A stretch of DNA of 64,000 nt from assembly GCA_012064415.1 (NCBI GenBank), contig SSNU01000067.1, positions 1 through 64,000 on the forward strand, read 5' to 3'. Position 1 is the stretch's first letter, and every line of letters starts with the position of its first letter. This DNA is from Gyrodactylus bullatarudis (lineage: Eukaryota; Platyhelminthes; Monogenea; Gyrodactylidea; Gyrodactylidae). Positions 22,101-29,874 of the stretch are shown here, piece after piece. Below the pieces are notes generated by a model. The model searched no databases, was not told the origin of the DNA, and saw only the letters and a program-made list of their open reading frames with translations. The position numbers and the translations under genes were made by a program.

Positions 22101-23611
22101 CAGGAATTTAATCCTATCACATATCATTTTAGCAACTCATTATTATTTATTTAAGCCTCAGAAAATACTTCGTTGTCCCCCCATTAGATAGGAAATTTAT
22201 TAATCTCTTCTCTTGGCTCTATCATCGAGTAATCATACCTCTAGAATTCAATTATGCAATCGCCAATGAACCAAAAATAATTGCATTGAAACAACTGCAG
22301 ATTCGTAATCAGCGTATTCACAAACCATTGGATAGACAAAAGATTGAATGCGAGTCATGAAAAAAAATTCTCTGGGACTTTGAAGGTTAAATTCAGGCCA
22401 GCAAATTCTGAGTGAATTTTACTACAATAATTAATAAAATTCACGTTTTTGAGCAATCTGGATGGCTCTTCGAAGGGGAATTATTCTGATAGTTATCTAA
22501 AATCCCTTCTCTACATTTCCTCATCGTTTTCTGAAAATTTTACGACCTTTGTACTTTATGTGGAAAATTGCCCTCTCCTCTCTACCCTTTTTAAAATGTA
22601 TTGTAAAATATCACGACTACTTGAAAGTAACCATATTCCAGCGATTTTGGTCGAAAAAATGAATTTTTAAAGATCAGTTTTTTCTCTTCCCAACCATCTA
22701 TTATATCATGAGATTTCAATCTAACGCATTAGTTTTATTTGAATTCTAAGTTGAATCTTAAATTAGTCATGTCGCACATCACATCTAACCTGGATTATTT
22801 TAAGTCTCTTCTCTATTCTTATCTACATTAAGTAATAACAGCCAGATGATTAACGATTTACCTTCAGACACTAGATTTTATTATTAACAATTTCTCTATT
22901 TTCATTGCCATTCTATTTAAAAAATTATGTAAATCCACATGATCAAAATTATTTCATGCTATCAGATTTATTTACATTTATTTTTTGTACATTATTTAAT
23001 TTTTTTCATAATTCAATACAAGATTTTGTCTAACAAAAAAAATTTTAATCAAAAATTAAAAAAATGGTTCAACTTAGAATTCAAATAAAACTAATGCGTT
23101 ATATTGAAATCTCATGATGTACTAGATGGTTGGGAAGAGAAAAGGAGAGGGTAATTTTCCACATAAAGTACACAGGTCGTACTGTATGGGTAAAATTTCT
23201 GAAAATTTTCTTTTCTATGTTAAAATTGGCTCCGAATTGGCAAGTCGCCTGAAAAGTTGTTTGGGAAAAAATTATTACCCTACTCTAGGTAATAAATGTT
23301 TAAGGAAAAAACTAGCATTTTTTGTAAAAATCAACAAAACCTTTTTATAGCTTCAGGTCATGTATTGAACTCACATGCTTGTAAGCAGCCAAAGGGGCAA
23401 CAATCATGCCCAGAGAAATATCCGCCACTGCAAGACTAACAATGAGGTAATTAGTAAAAGTGTGCAGATTCACTTCACGAAATACAGCTATTACAACAAG
23501 ACAATTGCCAAAGACTGTACCCAAGCAGAATATCATCACCGGGCCGAGGAATAGACATTTGAATAGTAGAGAATATTCTGTACTATCCTCTGTTATAATA
23601 ATTCCTGACAT
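933..23611 (-). CDS. D2-like dopamine receptor (class A amine GPCR), six exons
   Basis: Exons in transcript order: 23375-23611, 10411-10523, 7837-8237, 3810-3982, 1726-2074, 933-1162. Total 1503 nt, 500 aa plus stop; every junction is GT-AG and the phases (0,2,1,0,1) agree. Seen: TM1-2 with NYLIVSLAVAD; Cys92 and ligand-site Asp99 in TM3; DRF at 116-118 in place of DRY; ECL2 Cys183; TM5 serines 194, 195 and 198 in SSLGSFYIPF; ICL3 of about 200 residues; CWLPFF at 430-435; NPIIY at 478-482; a very short tail ending TCK. A long ICL3, a short Cys-ended tail and the AVxMPxxY and KEKKAT motifs fit D2-type rather than D1-type receptors (Gi/o-coupled in known animals). The D2 ligand is inferred. The first intron is 12,851 bp and transposon-filled. 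An octopamine- or tyramine-type assignment is less likely. The 5' end could have an extra non-coding exon. Confidence 0.85.
1726..2074 (-). CDS. Receptor exon 5: end of ICL3 and base of TM6
   Basis: Ends with LSKEKKATVTLVIVFG and a GTAAAT donor in phase 1. KEKKAT is the conserved cytoplasmic base of TM6 in D2-type receptors. The acceptor is either after TCTTCAAG (2074) or 24 nt further in after GACAG (2050); both keep frame, giving a 500- or 492-residue protein. Confidence 0.75.
2893..3601. mobile_element. Fold-back MITE, family B, in receptor intron 4
   Basis: 709-bp inverted-repeat element flanked by TA on both sides (2891-2892, 3602-3603). The left end reads AAGCAAATATTGATATGAAG; the right end is its near complement. 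Both arms carry the internal motif CATCAAGAATTCGAATTTG or its decayed complement. No coding capacity is visible. Confidence 0.7.
3810..3982 (-). CDS. Receptor exon 4: ICL3, first part
   Basis: 173-nt exon of hydrophilic, low-complexity loop (NDDNNNRTNR). The acceptor was chosen because only CCACTAG/CA gives the phase needed by exon 3; the donor is a strong GTGAGT after ETYN. No similarity beyond the loop position is claimed. Confidence 0.7.
4960..5395. mobile_element. Decayed family-B fold-back fragment
   Basis: Shares interior sequence with 2893-3601 (TATGGTCATTTTTC, TTGAAAGTT, TATCAGGATCAG). The ends are eroded. The right side retains TTGATATCAGTTAG, a weakened terminal motif. Confidence 0.5.
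5396..7090. other. Receptor intron 3 filler, no gene seen
   Basis: AT-rich intron sequence. A patch at 6345-6440 resembles 29210-29300 (CTTAGAATTGATAGTT, then GAGGTT and AAATTTC), so it is an unnamed dispersed repeat. I see no coding signal. Confidence 0.4.
7097..7793. mobile_element. Fold-back MITE, family C, in receptor intron 3
   Basis: About 697 bp with long inverted arms. Paired landmarks are TTTTTCATCAAGGTATCG / ACTTGATGAAAAAATGAG and AGACAAAGAAAATATT / AATATTTTCTTTGTCT. TA flanks both ends (7095-7096, 7794-7795). It ends only 43 bp from the splice donor of receptor exon 3. Confidence 0.7.
7837..8237 (-). CDS. Receptor exon 3: end of DRF motif, TM4, ECL2, TM5
   Basis: The acceptor TTGTAG at 8238 completes Arg117-Phe118, followed by LAVKMPISYSR. 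It contains TM4, an ECL2 with three N-glycosylation sequons and one Cys, and TM5. The donor GTAAGT follows ISD plus one base (phase 1). Confidence 0.85.
8273..8727. mobile_element. piggyBac-type MITE in receptor intron 2
   Basis: Exact TTAA flanks (8269-8272 and 8728-8731) and terminal CCCTTAAA / TTTAAGGG. TTAA targets plus CCC ends are the hallmark of piggyBac-family transposition. 455 bp, no transposase. Relatives lie at 22085-22397 and 50131-50215. Confidence 0.8.
9203..9247 (+). pseudogene. PLE endonuclease fragment
   Basis: A 45-bp scrap encoding the DSTNLWVKEK-like stretch also found near the end of the PLE GIY-YIG domain at 24183 and 35726. It is isolated in receptor intron 2. Confidence 0.5.
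9861..10244. mobile_element. Short fold-back MITE, family A1, in receptor intron 2
   Basis: 384 bp, complete. TA flanks (9859-9860, 10245-10246); ends AACCTAATTGACATGA and its complement. The arms pair almost throughout (for example CGGCCTAATTTTGGTCAG against CTGACCAAAATTAGGCCG), so the transcript would fold into a long hairpin. Confidence 0.8.
10411..10523 (-). CDS. Receptor exon 2: TM3
   Basis: 113-nt exon, from a TTTCAG acceptor to a GATAG/GTTTGT donor. It encodes residues 80-117, including WCNLFLMADVFYCSASILNL: the disulfide Cys and the amine-binding Asp. The final AG of the Arg codon is completed by the first base of exon 3. Too short to appear as a long ORF. Confidence 0.85.
12590..13115. 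mobile_element. Decayed family-A fold-back element
   Basis: Inverted arms about 250 bp apart share CATCAAGAATGCGAAGTTGA-type ends, TCACTTTGAAATCA and AAAATTTTCAACTC blocks with the better-kept copy at 20783-21527. Ends are eroded. Confidence 0.5.
13672..13780. repeat. 36-bp-arm hairpin
   Basis: Arms 13672-13707 and 13745-13780 are complementary at 35 of 36 positions, around a 37-nt loop. It encodes nothing obvious and may be a tiny MITE or a structured RNA. Confidence 0.75.
14560..14722 (-). mobile_element. tRNA-derived SINE
   Basis: On the minus strand the head reads GGCCTAGTGGTTAG (a good pol III A box, like tRNA-Glu/Asp) and 40 bp later GGTTATAAATCC (a weakened B box). The cloverleaf is no longer intact. 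It lies directly next to the half fold-back and PLE at 14733. Confidence 0.6.
14735..14895. mobile_element. Half of an A1 fold-back MITE at the PLE 5' junction
   Basis: Left arm only: TA, then AACCTAATTGACATGAAG, through AGCTAATAAGATGTGGAT to CAATCTGACA, where PLE coding sequence takes over. It matches the left half of 9861-10244. Confidence 0.65.
14903..16060 (+). pseudogene. PLE reverse transcriptase, broken
   Basis: Motifs in order: PVRPILDMSSCPQHNF (RPI motif, before the frameshift), DVSSLFPSIPIEETL (catalytic Asp of motif A), QKDGIAMRLSPLSPLLADI (motif B), YVDDTF (motif C) and FLDVKLTRREDGSI (thumb side). A TGA at 15143 and a frameshift at about 15429 split the frame into three parts. 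The fold-back MITE interrupts it after GKYL. The same region is seen in the second copy at 24753-25215. Confidence 0.85.
16063..16814. mobile_element. Fold-back MITE, family A, inserted in the PLE RT
   Basis: 752 bp, TA flanks (16061-16062, 16815-16816). Ends AACCTAATTAATATGAAG and the complement of AAGCTAGTTAATATGAAG. Removing the element plus one TA rejoins the PLE frame as KYL-YYTSF, matching KYL-HYASF in the other PLE copy. The arms pair almost end to end around 16400-16520. Confidence 0.85.
16817..17116 (+). pseudogene. PLE RT/endonuclease linker
   Basis: Continues the PLE frame after the MITE: FSPISHKVGLVIGL ... MKLNFKGDGFSNDIRRRLN. The same segment is at 24503-24900 on the minus strand. 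The segment ends at the LINE insertion. Confidence 0.75.
17117..19495 (+). mobile_element. 5'-truncated LINE (Jockey/CR1-like group)
   Basis: 2379 bp, flanked by 5-bp AATCA duplications (17112-17116, 19496-19500). One open frame runs from the truncation point to a stop at 19429. A poly(A) signal AATAAA at 19467 is followed by a TTAATATT-type repetitive tail. Intact frame and clean duplications suggest a recent insertion. Confidence 0.85.
17119..19429 (+). CDS. LINE endonuclease/reverse transcriptase ORF (N-terminally truncated)
   Basis: The frame is open from the insertion boundary. The C-terminal half of an APE-type endonuclease comes first (CIYRSP, then IGDFNLP, then SKDHYSLIGSI). The RT follows: DFRPISMLPKL, QHGFVESRSTETNLL, VVYIDLKKAFDSI (motif A), SGVPQGSRIGPLLFNLI (motif B) and FADDLKI (motif C). 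The C-terminal region (YARPTVEYCSAIWSP ... IQKRFLKL) is typical of Jockey/CR1-group LINEs. The enzyme nicks target DNA and copies its own RNA at the nick. Roughly 770 residues remain; the start of the endonuclease and any ORF1 are missing. There is no true start codon because the 5' end is truncated. Confidence 0.88.
19501..19852 (+). pseudogene. PLE GIY-YIG endonuclease domain (PLE-1)
   Basis: After the LINE the PLE resumes with NNIQLKIVFK, an in-frame stop, then LFSLIHKDLLKPEEKALL and the nuclease core YKFQCDCGASYIGRTIRKL. GASYIGRT is the YIG half of the GIY-YIG motif with its catalytic Arg; the upstream Cys pair (CDC) is typical of PLEs. It ends ...KPNLCVQKN. Together with the linker it would form the C-terminal third of the PLE protein. 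Confidence 0.8.
20046..20080 (+). ncRNA. Decayed hammerhead-like motif, PLE-1
   Basis: ACCA - CTGATTA - 8 nt - GAAA - TGTACG - TT - TGGT. Helix I (ACCA/TGGT) is kept, but the core CTGATGA has a G-to-T change that should kill catalysis. Confidence 0.5.
20783..21527. mobile_element. Fold-back MITE, family A
   Basis: TA then AAGCTAGTTAATATGAAG at the left; the right end is the complement with a slightly eroded tip (AACTAGGTG then TA). Arms are about 330 bp and match 16063-16814 at the ends and in blocks such as TTGATCACTCTCTCAC. Confidence 0.75.
22085..22397. mobile_element. Decayed copy of the 8273-8727 piggyBac-type MITE
   Basis: Shares AGCAACTCATTATTATTTATTT, ATAGGAAATTTATTAATCTC and GATAGACAAAAGATTGAATG blocks with 8273-8727. 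The right end ACTTTGAAGGTTAA is a damaged TIR. Confidence 0.65.
22450..23245. repeat. Inverted-repeat element next to receptor exon 1
   Basis: Arms at about 22530-22760 and 23065-23240 pair well (TTGGGAAGAGA against TCTTCCCAACCATCT; GAATTCAAATAAAACTAATGCG against its complement) around a roughly 300-bp AT-rich loop. Its right edge is about 130 bp from the exon 1 donor. Confidence 0.65.
23375..23611 (-). CDS. Receptor exon 1: N-terminus, TM1, TM2
   Basis: Encodes residues 1-79, from the ATG at 23611 to AAYKH followed by a strong GTGAGT donor (phase 0). The extracellular N-terminus is only about 25 residues and has no N-glycosylation sequon. TM1 carries the GN pair (VFGNCLVV) and TM2 the LAVAD motif with the sodium-site Asp. 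Confidence 0.85.
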
Positions 23612-23964
23612 CTAAGAATCTCTTGGCATTTAGATTTGGTGTACCGCTACTGTATTATTATTAAGTGAGATGCATTTTCATCTTTATTTTTTTGAAATAA
23701 TAATTTTTTCCCTTCATTACTTTATGATGATTATGAGTGGACAACTTAATCTAAAATAAACAATGAATTTGATTGGCTCAGCTGAAATTTTAACATGCTA
23801 TGCATAATAAGATATCTAATTGGCGCTATCTTTTAGTGGAAAAATACCACCCTTTTTAATTAAATTTTGTTTATATTATGTTCGAGTGATTCACGTAGAT
23901 GTTCAAAAACGTCCGAAAATCCACTTAAATACATAATTTAGAAATATGTAAGAAAATATATTTA

Positions 23965-24002
23965 GAACCAAATGCGCATTTCTCAAAGGATCATCAGGGG
24001 TC
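23965..24002 (-). ncRNA. Hammerhead-like motif, PLE-2 (type A)
   Basis: On the minus strand: GACCC - CTGATGA - TCCTTTGA - GAAA - TGCGCA - TT - TGGTTC. Core boxes are intact, helix II can form UC/GA pairs and helix III is the palindrome TGCGCA. The first helix I pair is mismatched (C opposite T). Confidence 0.5.
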
Positions 24003-24182
24003 TCTCTTTGTAAATGATAAAATTAAAGTTTGAATGAAAAATAATAATTTACAATTTACAAAGAAATAGTACAAGTTAAAGAATATAAACGTCAAGAATA
24101 GAAATAAGAATATTATGTAAGCTGAAAAAACACCAAAACTCTTCAATAAATAGCAACAGTCAAGAGAAAAAGGTGAAAAAGC

Positions 24183-24515
24183 TCACATAGGCCATGGTAG
24201 TTGAAGATTAAATGAATAATTCTTTTGAACACACAAATACATGTTGATGAAAAATTTCTCCTTCACCCACACATCTGTGCTGTCATCCCCTGGGTTCTTG
24301 GATAAAATAGAAAAATTAGAAATTGAAGCAGCATGGTTTTCCTGTTTTAGATGTCTGGTCACCGCGGTATCTTTATTGAGATGATCATAAGATCTAGTTG
24401 ATAACTTCCTAATAGTACGCCCTATATACGAAGAACCACAGTCACACTGAAACTTGTAAATCAATAGAGTCTTTTCTTGAGGGTCAAGTAAATCCTTATG
24501 GATTAAACTGAACAA
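24183..24515 (-). pseudogene. PLE GIY-YIG endonuclease domain (PLE-2)
   Basis: LFSLIHKDLLDPQEKTLL, then YKFQCDCGSSYIGRTIRKL, ending NLQLPWPM. It is nearly the same length as the domain at 19501 and differs by scattered substitutions, with a small deletion before LCVQKN. Confidence 0.8.
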
Positions 24516-25215
24516 TCTCTGATTTTTGAATACAATTTCAATTGTATATTGTCATAATGTTGATCGATGAGATTATTAAGTCTTCTTCTTATATCATTAC
24601 TGAAACCATCTCCTTTGAAGTTAAGTTTCATGAAAACTTTTGTTTTCTCGCCTTCCTCTGTATTGACAACCTCATCTCTAACCAAAGGTTGATGAACTTG
24701 TCCACAAATTTGGCTGGATAACCATTTTCCATTAAACAAGACTTCGCCGTTTCTATTTCTTTTGGTATTTCTTCCGGACTAGCATCCTTCGTATTCTCTT
24801 ACCTAGACCAATTACTAAGCCAACCTTATGTGAAACTGGACTAAAACTGGCATAATGGAGATATTTGCCATTGTCAGTCTTTTTCTTAAAAATATTTCTT
24901 AGAATTGATCCGTCTTCTCTTCTGGTTAGCTTGACATCTAGGAAACTTAAAATACTGTTAGATTCTCTTTCCATAGTAAATTCAATATTTCCATGAATTG
25001 AGTTCATCTTCATAAAGAACATCAGTGTAAGAATTGATTGTTTCAGACATTTTATTTAATTCTAACCAACCTAAAAAGATATCAGCTAAAAGAGGACTTA
25101 ATCTTAATAATCTCATTGCTATTCCATCTTTCTGAATGAACACCTTGTTTTGAAATGACAAAGGAACATTGGTACAACATATCCTAATAAGATCTGTTAT
25201 TTCGTCACTACTCAA
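24503..25215 (-). pseudogene. PLE RT C-terminus and linker (PLE-2)
   Basis: Three overlapping frames give CTNVPLSFQNKVFIQKDGIA (motif B side), ERESNSILSFLDVKLTRRED, GKYLHYASFSPVSHKVGLV and MKLNFKGDGFSNDIRRRLN. The YVDD segment is largely lost between 24982 and 25045. This copy was used to check the MITE insertion in PLE-1. Confidence 0.75.
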
Positions 25216-25319
25216 GAATCATTTAAAGAGTTGACTCAACCAGACATAGTGGAATGATTTAGAAATAGCTCAAAGATTAAATAATTATTTAAACAAAATT
25301 TCATCCAAGTCTAGTAGAC

Positions 25320-25405
25320 ATTATCTTTCTTTAGGTGATCGTTCCCTCTAGTTGACAACTTCCTAATTGTACGTCCTTTATAAGAAGATCCGCAACAACA
25401 CTATT
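25320..25405 (-). pseudogene. PLE GIY-YIG scrap
   Basis: Minus-strand fragment with the same sequence as 24385-24440 (TTGACAACTTCCTAATTGTACG), the IGRTIRKLST region. Confidence 0.5.
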
Positions 25406-25970
25406 GAGTAGGCTAGGGTGAATAGAACTGATCCTAACTACGACCACCTGTTCAAAATTCGATTCCTCCTTGGTTTTTAAATGTTTGATTTATTATTTTT
25501 ACAGATAAACAAACTTAGATATTGAAAAATTCTTTATTCCTATCAATATGTTCAGATTTCAAATTCGAATCTAAACTTATGTTTAATTGTTTATTCTCAT
25601 TCAACAGTATTAAATACATATATTACTATTCCTTATCATCTCATCAATGTATTCAGTTTTTCATTTCTTGACGTGTCTACAGAAAAATAAATTTCCTATG
25701 AAAATATAATTAAGTCAACAAATATTTCCATGGACATTTCTCAAATAGCTCACGTAATAGCTCCATATGCTTCCATAAATGAATATATAACTACTGCAAT
25801 AATGAGCGTTGAATAAAATATCACACTCGCTTCGAAATCAGTCACCAAACAAAATAAATCGATATAAACTAGTAAGGTAAACTTCAAATATGCTCTAACC
25901 AGTTTAATATATCTCATGGTTTTAAAATCAACGTTGTTATTGAAGCTTCAAAAATGTGTTTTCAAATTAT
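25406..25970. other. No feature seen
   Basis: AT-rich intergenic DNA upstream of the receptor gene. I see no coding, repeat or RNA signal that I can support. Confidence 0.4.
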
Positions 25971-25974
25971 TAAT

Positions 25975-26450
25975 AAATCACTTTAAACCAAACCTGTGTG
26001 TTCAGAAAAATTACTCTTATAATCTTCAATTACCTATGTGAGCTTTTTCACCTTTTTCTCTTGACTGTTGCTATTTATTGAAGAGTTTTGGTGTTTTTTC
26101 AGCTTACATAATATTCTTATTTCTATTCTTGACGTTTATATTCTTTAACTTGTACTATTTCTTTGTAAATTGTAAATTATTATTTTTCATTCAAACTTTA
26201 ATTTTATCATTTACAAAGAGAGACCCCTGATGATCCTTTGAGAAATACGCATTTTACTATACTTCTTTCATAATTTTTGAAATATTCTTTTCAATGAATT
26301 TTAAACTTTTATCATTATTTATGTGTCACTACTGATGAACCATAAAGAAATGTACATTTGGTGGATAAAAACTTTTCTTCTATACCTACAAATATGATAT
26401 TGAACGAATTTTCGGACGTTTTTTAAAAATTACGTGAATCATAAATTTCG
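25975..26450 (+). mobile_element. PLE 3'-region fragment with two hammerhead-like motifs
   Basis: Starts at the PNLCVQKNYS codons, then the conserved 3' UTR (GAGCTTTTTCACC ... GTTTTGGTG) and ends ACGTGAATCAT. It holds a type-A motif (26227-26250, degraded) followed about 100 nt later by a type-B motif (26326-26364), so two PLE 3' regions appear fused. Confidence 0.7.
26326..26364 (+). ncRNA. Hammerhead ribozyme candidate (type B)
   Basis: TCACTA - CTGATGA - ACCATAAA - GAAA - TGTACA - TT - TGGTGG. Helix I pairs over 6 bp with two G-U wobbles that replace A-U pairs of the 36073 copy. Helix III is a 6-nt palindrome. Helix II is not stable as drawn, which weakens the call. Confidence 0.55.
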
Positions 26451-27785
26451 TTGAGCCCCAGTTTTGGTGTATGAGAAATAGCACAACCCAATTTTTCTAT
26501 GAAAAAAAATATTTTTATCATCATAAATCATCATAGATCTACTTAAAAGTAGAACAAGTTTTTTTTTTTTAAATATTTTATGGTCGAAATTTCACACTTT
26601 TTTAGTTTTTAGTCTCAATTTAAAGAGAATTTTCTCCTGATTCGATCAGTACCATTAAATCCTATTGAATTCGTCCACTGAGCATGAAAAATCTTGAAAA
26701 TAAACTTTCATGGCAATGTGTCACCTTCAAAAGGTAAAAATGCAGTAATTACAGTCTATAATTGAGTTACAATTTAGTCAAACATTCTCTATGTTAGCTT
26801 CATAATTACATCAAACATTTAAAAACCACATTTAAAAATTACGTGAATCATATCATTGCAAAAGGCTCTTTCTAATTTCGAAAAGATGCCCCCAGAAAAC
26901 TTTTTAGAGGGGAATAACTGAAATCAACAAAAATTTTGTGTTCAAAAAGATTATCGAATTCCAGAATATTATAGCGTAACGTTGGCTTTTGGAGTCGATC
27001 ACGGGGGTGGGTTTGATTTTAGTTTTCTTCTTAGTTTAGCTTGATTTGGTAACTCCAAGATAAATAGCGTGAAAATCATTTTTATGAAGATTGAATTTTA
27101 ATTTTGAACCAAGTAGTTCTTCAGGGAACTGTTCAGCATAGATTGACTATAACGTTGTTCGCTTGCTACCTGACTATGTTGTATTCTGGTTTGTATTGGC
27201 TTCTATCTGTATAAAAAGAAAAAGGAGAGAAAGGTGTAGTATTTCTTAAAAAATAAGGATTATAAAAATTACAGTGATTGTTATAGTAATCAGAATTATT
27301 AGAGTAACTCTGATAATATAATTCATCACTTGAAAGAACATTAAAATTAAAATTAGAATAAAAAACATTTACAGTTGTATCAGAAAGTAAAGTCCTGTTA
27401 TCATATTCATCATCTCATGGAATATCATAACTTTACTTTTATATATACGGTTTTATTACTCTATAAATATAAGATATTTAGATTAACTAATCATGTAAGC
27501 CTAGATTACCCTGATTAAAATAGTTTGGACTCACACAATATTTCGAATACATGTCGTATTCTTCTTCTGGCGTGAGATTTTTCAAAAAACTTAAGATACT
27601 TGAACCCTGTGTGTCCAATCAAAACATTAAATCAATCAGATTTCTTCTCGAATTTAATCAATCAATCCTAACCAACGATTTCCAATATTTATATCCGTCT
27701 TATTACCATTAACAACCTCGTTTAGTTTAATCTCTATATTCTCCAAAATTATATTTTTATAGTTATGTTTCCTAGACTTCTTACG
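26451..27785. other. No gene seen
   Basis: AT-rich intergenic sequence. A stray PLE 3' end tip (AATTACGTGAATCATATCAT) occurs at about 26846. Nothing else is supportable. Confidence 0.4.
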
Positions 27786-27790
27786 TCATT

Positions 27791-27958
27791 GCCCGGTGTA
27801 GTGGTATCTCTTTCACCTCTCATTCGGACCCTCTTACTCTCTGTCCTAGGTTCAAACCCTCCTACACCGGGCACATTGAACACTTTTTCCCTGTTTCCTT
27901 ATTTGTACAAATCATTTCTATGAATAAATATAAATGTTTCAATTTCAAAAAAAAAAAT
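27791..27958 (+). mobile_element. tRNA-derived SINE with poly(A) tail
   Basis: The head GCCCGGTGTAG pairs perfectly over 11 bp with CTACACCGGGC (27862-27872). An A-box-like TGTAGTGGTATC and a strong B box GGTTCAAACCC lie between. An AT-rich body with AATAAA and an 11-base A run follows. The fold is not a valid tRNA (the T stem is broken and the acceptor helix too long), so a SINE or SINE-like unit fits better than a tRNA gene. Confidence 0.6.
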
Positions 27959-27959
27959 A

Positions 27960-29855
27960 ATATGATCTGGATTATCAGCTCAGTGTTTAGCTAATGCTGA
28001 CTTGTCTACCTGTACTTTCAATATTCATTCACTGGTCTAGCATGAAGATAATTATTATTATTGATGATAGGACTAATAAATTTTTGATGATCTTGTTCTC
28101 GACTAAACATTCTCCACTTAAAGGTGCTCAATTATTTCCTGAATTTAATTATGATCATTAATAATTCGATTATCAATTTCAAGCATATACCCAATAGGGA
28201 TAACTTTTTAAGAACAATTTTTCGAAAATTCAATGATGCCTACATAAATAAAGATTCTTTAGTATTTAAGGTGTGAAATTTCTCTTAGATAAAACCTTTT
28301 CCTAGGGGTGATGTCAATACAACAAAGTTCTAAAAAATTGCATTTTTTCACGAAAATAAATCCCAATACTTTCAAGTAGTGTGTACATTTTCTACAGCAA
28401 TCCATGGTATTTTCGATTGATTCAAGAAAATATCTGATCTACATATTTGGCTTCCAGCAACAAAAATTTATTCTAAGATTGATTATTTATAGCTTTCATA
28501 AATTCGAAAATAATTGGTTTTTTGACTTTCAATACATTTAGATAGGAAAATCATTCAACCTATTTACAACACCCCCAAGACTTTCTCAGAACCTACTAGT
28601 GTTATACATCATTAGAACCGCCTTTAAATGTTCTATCGAATTAACGCTAGGAAAAAATTTATTAATTTTCAAAAAATATCCCTAATACTCAAGTAAGTAA
28701 ATTATCATGACAATTTGATATGAGTGAATGTATTTTAAAAAGGAGTATCTTATTTTCTAAAACTTGCTTGTATCTGAGAATTCAGATTCTCGACTAAATT
28801 TTCATTTTTTCACACGGGCCAGAATCTATAGTCATCCATCATAGTCTTCAATTACAAATATAAAATTTAAAAATATTTAAAATATATTTACAAATATTTT
28901 TCTGTTTATTGTCTTTTCAATTCAAGTATGACGTTATAATGTGTCTGAAATCCCAAAATCTCTTTCAGGATCAAACGCCACTGCTTTCGTGGACAATGAA
29001 ACGGCCAACCGGACACGTGAAATATGAATGAAGCTTTTGACAGCTATGCCATGATGATGACCGACATGAAGGTCATGTTTGATAAGAAGATCACTGCTAC
29101 TTTTGCTGTAACATCAGCCCCAAGAGAGCAATCTTAACAAATCTAATCCAATTCTTAAAGAGGATTCTAATGATGAGTTTCACAATTCACAACTTACTTT
29201 TCTGATAAATTTTAGTACTTAGAATTGATAGTTTTATTGAGGTTGGTTACTATTGTGAGGTTTAAAATTTCGCCTTACCTTTTTACTATTGAATAACTTG
29301 TAATACTAAGCATTTCGTAATAAGTTATTACTAGGGTTTCAAAAAAGTACTCTTTGGTCTATTTTTACTCTAGACCAAAGACTGGCTGAGCTGCAATAAT
29401 CTGAAGAAAAAATTTGCCCATCTTATCTCAATTTAAAGATAGCTGGTACTATTTCTGCACTAAATTGTTGTCCCGGTACTTTTTTGTACTATTTTTCTGA
29501 ATTAAGTCTCAGAGTATAGTTTTCTTCATCTAGTAAACGACCAATCAAAAGTTTTGATGAATGGGTAACTAGATTCCTGAGCTAGCAGTATTTCATCGTG
29601 CAAGCTGATAGCCCGTCAAAAATTATCCCATAGAATTAAAAATTTGAACTAAAAGGATTTATTTTTTAAAATATGCGCTATAACAGTTAAATGGTGAAAA
29701 ATATTTGACAAAAAATCAGAAATTTTGATGAAAATAGTTCAAGTTATGAGTAATTTTCAATACCAACTAATTTCGGTGGAACATGTTTCTTCTGTTTTTT
29801 AATTTATTTGTAAAAATGGGCTTGATTGGAACTCTAGTTATCATACCAGCAGTCA
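27960..29855. other. Intergenic DNA with one GC-richer patch
   Basis: Mostly AT-rich with no gene. 28967-29137 is distinctly richer in GC and follows a TTTCAG; the short ORF in it is listed separately. 29190-29345 is a dispersed repeat related to 6345-6440. Confidence 0.4.
29024..29137 (+). CDS. Short unrecognised ORF in a GC-richer patch
   Basis: A 37-codon frame, MNEAFDSYAMMMTDMK ... APREQS, with codon use that looks coding compared with the flanks. The upstream 50 bp, just after a TTTCAG, is open in another frame (SNATAFVDNETANRTREI). It could be a retrocopy scrap or a small spliced exon. I cannot name a family. Confidence 0.2.
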   Translation: MNEAFDSYAMMMTDMKVMFDKKITATFAVTSAPREQS

Positions 29856-29874
29856 TTTTTACTTTCGAATTTAC

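Larger units (their letters stand above)
23885..25220 (-). mobile_element. Penelope-like element PLE-2, 5'-truncated
   Basis: Minus-strand copy keeping the last part of the RT (24753-25215), linker (24503-24739), GIY-YIG domain (24183-24515) and 3' region down to CTACGTGAATCACTC at about 23890. The RT is truncated near 25215, upstream of motif B. Frames are broken in at least three places, so it is not functional. It lies just upstream of the receptor gene on the same strand. Confidence 0.8.

Noticed and set aside
24753..25022. Separate host gene on the minus strand
   Set aside because: Sequence matches the PLE RT thumb region of 15900-16060 and 16817-16900.
27791..27872. Functional tRNA gene
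   Set aside because: A and B boxes are present, but the T stem does not pair and the outer helix is 11 bp; an A-rich tail follows. A SINE is more likely.
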